Assembly (NCBI RefSeq): GCF_042675645.1
Contig: NZ_JBHTJH010000004.1
Location: forward strand, 1,178,001-1,242,000
Direction: 5' to 3'
Source of the DNA: Sungkyunkwania multivorans
GTDB taxonomy: Bacteria; Bacteroidota; Bacteroidia; Flavobacteriales; Flavobacteriaceae
DNA length: 64,000 bases
Below, piece after piece: positions 60,614 through 64,000 of the stretch (position 1 is the stretch's first letter; the number at the start of each line of letters is the position of its first letter). Both the position numbers and the translations under genes were made by a program. The notes under the pieces are model-generated. The model was given only the letters and a program-made list of their open reading frames with translations, searched no databases and was not told where the DNA came from.

Positions 60614-61261
60614 ATGAAAATGAGCAATAACAAACAGGTCAGCTATCGCACCACCAATTCCTATTCTACGCTGAATTCTCTCATGGAGAGTACCCAGAAT
60701 GTTTGGATAGCTTGTCATGGGCTAGGATACTTGAGCAAATATTTTATCAATTATTTCAAGGGTCTTGATGCAGCATCGAATTATATCATCGCACCGCAGG
60801 CGCCTTCTAAATATTATCAGAATAACGAATTTAGGCATGTTGGCGCCAGCTGGCTTACCAAAGAGGATACCCGGCAAGAGATTGAAAATGTGCTGAATTA
60901 TTTGGATGCGGTGTTCGCCAACGAAAATATCCCGAAAAACAAAAGACTTATTCTCCTAGGGTATTCGCAAGGTGTAAGTATTATAACTCGCTGGCTGGCA
61001 AGTCGAAAGTTGCATTGCGACAAGCTCATCTTACATTCTGGTGGAATCCCAAAAGAACTAGAGACTGATGATTTCGAATTTTTGCGCGGTCAAACGCAGA
61101 CCTATCTTGTGTATGGAAACGAGGATCAATATCTGAATGAAGAACGTGTCGCCTACGAGTGTGCCCGTGCCAATGAACTGTTCGGTAGTGAACTCCATAT
61201 CCTTCCCTTTGAAGGAAAACACGAAGTGAACACCAAAATCTTAACCTCATTAGTTCAATGA
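60614..61261 (+). CDS. Carboxylesterase/phospholipase-type alpha/beta hydrolase
   Basis: This 215-aa enzyme has WIACHGLGYLSKYFI, IIAPQAPSKYYQN, the nucleophile motif LLGYSQGVSI (GxSxG), a catalytic Asp in VYGNEDQYLNE and His in FEGKHEVN. It fits the esterase/phospholipase (YpfH-like) group. The start is ATG 60614, 2 bp after the previous stop; an upstream TTG at 60578 would overlap the previous gene. Substrate unknown. Confidence 0.8.
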   Translation: MKMSNNKQVSYRTTNSYSTLNSLMESTQNVWIACHGLGYLSKYFINYFKGLDAASNYIIAPQAPSKYYQNNEFRHVGASWLTKEDTRQEIENVLNYLDAVFANENIPKNKRLILLGYSQGVSIITRWLASRKLHCDKLILHSGGIPKELETDDFEFLRGQTQTYLVYGNEDQYLNEERVAYECARANELFGSELHILPFEGKHEVNTKILTSLVQ

Positions 61262-61273
61262 AACGTTTTACCT

Positions 61274-61843
61274 ATGACGACACTAGAAAATGATATCGTA
61301 CTGCTAAAACCGCTGACGCCCGAGCATTTCGACGTATTGCTACCTATATCGAAGCAGCTCGACGTCTATAGATACAGCCCATCGGATATCTCTACAGACA
61401 AAAAGCTGAAAGTCTATTTACAAGCCGCTATCGATTTAAGAAGTGAAGGTCGGGCAATTCCCTTTCTGGTCCATGACAAGAGAACCTCAGAGGTTGCCGG
61501 GTGTACCCGCTTTGGTCATATCGACCATAAAAACAAGGTCATTCATATCGGCTGGACTTGGATAGCGCCTAAATTTCAAGGGACCGGCTTAAACACCAAC
61601 ATGAAGTTTCTCATGCTGTATTATGCTTTTGAGGAGTTAATGATGGAAAAGGTCGAGTTCCGGATAGACGAACGTAACACTCGTTCTCGCAAAGCAGTAG
61701 AAAAGTTGGGTGCCAAGCTCGAGGGTGTTTTGCGCAAGAGTGTTGTAGTAAAAGACGGTTTTAGGCGCAATACCTGCTGTTATGGAATGCTCAGGGAAGA
61801 ATGGCCTAGGATAAAACAAAAGCTAATGTATCAGATAGCATAA
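61274..61843 (+). CDS. GNAT family N-acetyltransferase (RimJ/RimL type)
   Basis: This 189-aa acetyltransferase has the RimL-like pattern: IVLLKPLTPEHFDVLLPISK, VAGCTRFGHIDHKNKVIHIG, the acetyl-CoA loop WIAPKFQGTGLNTNMKFLML and FRIDERNTRSRKAVEKLGAK. It is the last gene of the TetR operon, 12 bp after the esterase. Its acceptor is unknown. Confidence 0.88.
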   Translation: MTTLENDIVLLKPLTPEHFDVLLPISKQLDVYRYSPSDISTDKKLKVYLQAAIDLRSEGRAIPFLVHDKRTSEVAGCTRFGHIDHKNKVIHIGWTWIAPKFQGTGLNTNMKFLMLYYAFEELMMEKVEFRIDERNTRSRKAVEKLGAKLEGVLRKSVVVKDGFRRNTCCYGMLREEWPRIKQKLMYQIA

Positions 61844-61844
61844 A

Positions 61845-61867
61845 AAGCACGGCCAATGACCGTGCTT
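61845..61867 (+). terminator. Terminator after the TetR-led operon
   Basis: AAGCACGG pairs perfectly with CCGTGCTT around CCAATGA, followed by CTTTACTT. It can also end the convergent metallopeptidase transcript. Confidence 0.85.
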
Positions 61868-61918
61868 CTTTACTTATGCATGCTATAATGTTAGTTAGAA
61901 CTAGTTATAGTCTTGTTA

Positions 61919-62755
61919 TTAATAAAGGAATCGTAACGCCGTTACGTCGTTACCATTGAATTCTCCATCCACTCCACTGTTAAAGCAAGCCAACATTAAA
62001 GAAGTAGAATCGTATCCAGTAGGTGTTCCAGGAATATGAACAGCACCAACTCCGGCGGTACCTTCGTTAGTGTTTTGTCCACAGCTTTGTCTGCTGAACC
62101 AATCTGTATGACGGAAACCGATCGAGTGTCCGATCTCATGACAGATAACGTGCTCGTTCACATTGTTGCTAAATCCATCTAGACCATAAACTTGGATAAA
62201 CTTGTTAGGTCTTCCTCCAGATGGGAAACCAGCAGAACCTCCGGAACCACCAGCATTAGGGTTTTGATATACTACAATGTCCTTATCTTGATAGTTCGTA
62301 CCAAAAGTAAGGGTCATGCTAATGTCTAGATTTAATCTATTATAATTATTTACTGCCCATTGTAGGCCAGTTCTGTTCTTGGAAGAAAGTCCAAATCCAC
62401 CACCACCGGTATAACCGATAACCGTGATATTTCCATCTGCCACTAAATTATTTGTTCGGTATTGCTCACTCGTAATACCACCGTAAAGATCCATACTTTC
62501 AATGAAGTCGGCGGAAAGGGCAATATCTCCTTCTATGACATAACGCTTCTCTGAAGTTCCATCAGGAAATACGAAATCTTCGTAGGTTACGTCATTTGGA
62601 TTGAAGGCAAGTGCTGCGATCTTGTCAAGGACCTGCTGAGGTATCTCTGCAGTGACCTCTTGATCTACAACTGAATCATTCTCTTTTTCACAAGCAGTAA
62701 AAATTGCTCCCATGCCTAATACAGCTAGAAGAGCAAGTTTTTGAAGGTTTTTCAT
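61919..62755 (-). CDS. Secreted HEIGH-motif zinc metallopeptidase (M57-like), lipoprotein
   Basis: This 278-aa protein starts with a lipoprotein signal (MKNLQKLALLAVLGMGAIF, then TACEKEN). The peptidase motif is VICHEIGHSIGFRHTDW, an extended zinc site (HExGHxxGxxH) of the metzincin type, matching the dual-action HEIGH/M57 group. Upstream lie a Gly-rich segment (GGSGGSAGFPSGGRP) and IEGDIALSADFIESM, common in this group. The start at 62755 is preferred over an in-frame ATG at 62797. It is divergent from the subtilisin-like gene. Confidence 0.85.
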   Translation of the reverse strand: MKNLQKLALLAVLGMGAIFTACEKENDSVVDQEVTAEIPQQVLDKIAALAFNPNDVTYEDFVFPDGTSEKRYVIEGDIALSADFIESMDLYGGITSEQYRTNNLVADGNITVIGYTGGGGFGLSSKNRTGLQWAVNNYNRLNLDISMTLTFGTNYQDKDIVVYQNPNAGGSGGSAGFPSGGRPNKFIQVYGLDGFSNNVNEHVICHEIGHSIGFRHTDWFSRQSCGQNTNEGTAGVGAVHIPGTPTGYDSTSLMLACFNSGVDGEFNGNDVTALRFLY

Positions 62756-63086
62756 TTTTAATAGTTTTTGGTTAATGTAAATTGCTATAGCACACAATCG
62801 TAAAGCCTAAAATTAACATAAATTTAAAATTTCTTTAGCATAATGGTTAAAATATCACAAAAAAATTGATTTTTTTCATTAAAAATCACAAATAAATGAT
62901 AATATGACAAAGGGGTGATACCTTATAATCCCTTGTATATCGTGCCCTGATCGATGAATTACACTATTCATAAAGAAAATATCAAGGGAATGATTTTCTT
63001 TTTATTAAAATAACATTCGATTAAAAAAAGTGTAAAGTTTTTTGTTTTTTTGTATCAACATTACAATGACCATAACCCCTTTTAAC
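62756..63086. other. Divergent intergenic region between two protease genes
   Basis: These 331 bp are very AT-rich and contain long runs of A and T. They must hold the promoters of both genes, but no good TTG-N19-TAnnTTTG match was found. No gene is visible. Confidence 0.5.
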
Positions 63087-64000
63087 ATGATTCCAGCTAT
63101 TCGGTATTTGCTATTCATCTGGTTGACCTTTATCATATCTACGTTTGGTTTTGGTCAAAATGTCGTAACCGAAAAATATTCGCACATGTTGGCTGGTGAG
63201 GAATTGGTTGAAAGGAATACGAAAGAGGAGGCTTATGGTGTTTTTTTGATCGAATCCCCTCTCGAGAAATTGAGGGCCGCTTCTCATTCGTTTGACATTC
63301 TTAGAGTATTGGATAAGAGCCATGCGATCGTTCGCTTTGAAGGCCAACGAATTCCTTCAACGATTTTTAGAGCTTGGCCTGTAAATCATGAATGGAAACT
63401 TCAGGACAGACTGTACCAAAAACACCCTGAAGATAGAGAAGTTTTCGTGATTCATACTTCAAACATCGAAAAACTAAAGACGCAACTACGTCTTAATAGT
63501 ATTGCCATATTGAAGTCCACCCATCGTTCAGTTTTCGCAGTTTCGTCAATCGCAACCATCAGAAAGCATCTACTTGGCTTTGATTTTGTAACATATATTG
63601 GACAAGAGTCCCTAAAGGCAACGCAAGAAAGCACGGTGACCGATCTAGACCTAAGTGTGAATGCCATCAGCACCGTACAACGACTGTTCCCTGCTTTAAA
63701 AGGTGGGGGCAGGACTGTCGGCGTAAAGGATAACCAATTTATCGCCGAAGATATCGACCTGATCCAAAAGGCGGTGAATTCGACCATCGCATCACCCACG
63801 ATAGATAATCATGCTACGGATATGTCCACGATCATTGCCGGCCTTGGTAATTCTTCCATCATCGGGAAAGGAGTGGCACAAGATGCCATACTTTTTATGT
63901 CGGATTTTAACAATTTATTGCCCGATTCGCAGCAGTTGTTAGAGGATGCTCAAGTGTCCATTCAAAATCACTCTTATGGAACACAGATAGAAAACTTCTA
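63087..64000 (+). CDS. Subtilisin-like serine protease (S8), N-terminal part
   Basis: The frame is open to the window end (304 residues visible). It has a signal peptide (LLFIWLTFIISTFGFGQ), a propeptide-like region of about 170 residues, and the start of an S8 catalytic domain. The catalytic Asp is probably residue 215 in VGVKDNQF, and the His is residue 242 in DNHATDMSTIIAG. The block NHSYGT follows, typical of Bacteroidota subtilases. The Ser lies beyond the window. The ATG at 63087 is chosen for the signal peptide; an in-frame ATG at 63066 is possible. Confidence 0.85.
   Translation, partial: MIPAIRYLLFIWLTFIISTFGFGQNVVTEKYSHMLAGEELVERNTKEEAYGVFLIESPLEKLRAASHSFDILRVLDKSHAIVRFEGQRIPSTIFRAWPVNHEWKLQDRLYQKHPEDREVFVIHTSNIEKLKTQLRLNSIAILKSTHRSVFAVSSIATIRKHLLGFDFVTYIGQESLKATQESTVTDLDLSVNAISTVQRLFPALKGGGRTVGVKDNQFIAEDIDLIQKAVNSTIASPTIDNHATDMSTIIAGLGNSSIIGKGVAQDAILFMSDFNNLLPDSQQLLEDAQVSIQNHSYGTQIENF

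Noticed and set aside
59766..61261. The two alpha/beta hydrolases as menH
   Set aside because: They sit in a separate TetR operon on the other strand and lack recognisable MenH-specific blocks.
1..64000. CRISPR array or tRNA/rRNA genes
   Set aside because: No regularly spaced direct repeats with unique spacers and no cloverleaf or rRNA-like sequence was noticed by eye; a covariance-model search was not possible.

Overview
The window is chromosomal DNA of a Bacteroidota bacterium, almost certainly a marine member of the Flavobacteriaceae. Signs are the gldG-dnaN neighbourhood, several proteins ending in type IX secretion (T9SS) sorting domains, a TAnnTTTG-type promoter, weak Shine-Dalgarno sites, low to moderate GC, secreted enzymes against algal-type polysaccharides, and a full classical menaquinone gene set.

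Layout. (1) 1-4148: housekeeping genes: the end of gldG, dnaN, a DUF4870 protein and mnmE. mnmE carries an in-frame hairpin-rich repeat. (2) 4131-26359: a 22-kb segment between mnmE and an astE-like gene, bracketed by 220-bp direct repeats that begin with the last 18 bp of mnmE. Inside are a REP-associated transposase with its palindromes, a beheaded xre-type gene, an Rhs pair (1110 and 1530 aa) whose AT-rich tip has an HEIKH motif, a small lipoprotein gene overlapping that tip, and two convergent operons encoding a compact type II secretion / type IV pilus-like machine: secretin, ATPase, platform protein, prepilin peptidase, PilN/O/P-like proteins, pseudopilins and two lipoproteins. (3) 26304-28143: astE-like gene and rimK. 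(4) 28499-43773: secreted polysaccharide-degrading cluster: a GH16 lipoprotein, a GH5-beta-helix-CBM6 protein, two jelly-roll lyase-like proteins, a DUF5060 glycosidase-like protein and an FG-GAP/ASPIC protein. Four share a 126-127-residue cysteine-bounded module that I do not recognise. No susC/susD pair or regulator is present. (5) 43805-59119: mostly minus-strand genes. menE, menC, menA, menB, menD, menF and a menI-type thioesterase are interspersed with a histidine kinase/LytTR pair, a CPBP protease, an MBL hydrolase, a SPOR protein, CvfB and DUF2853. (6) 59204-61843: a TetR-led operon with two alpha/beta hydrolases and a GNAT acetyltransferase. (7) 61919-64000: a secreted HEIGH-motif metallopeptidase and, divergently, the start of a subtilisin-like protease.

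The most notable items are the 22-kb segment with its mnmE-3'-end repeats, the secretion/pilus-like machine it carries next to an Rhs toxin-like locus, and the shared C-terminal module of the T9SS enzymes. All calls come from reading the sequence; no database search or computation was run.
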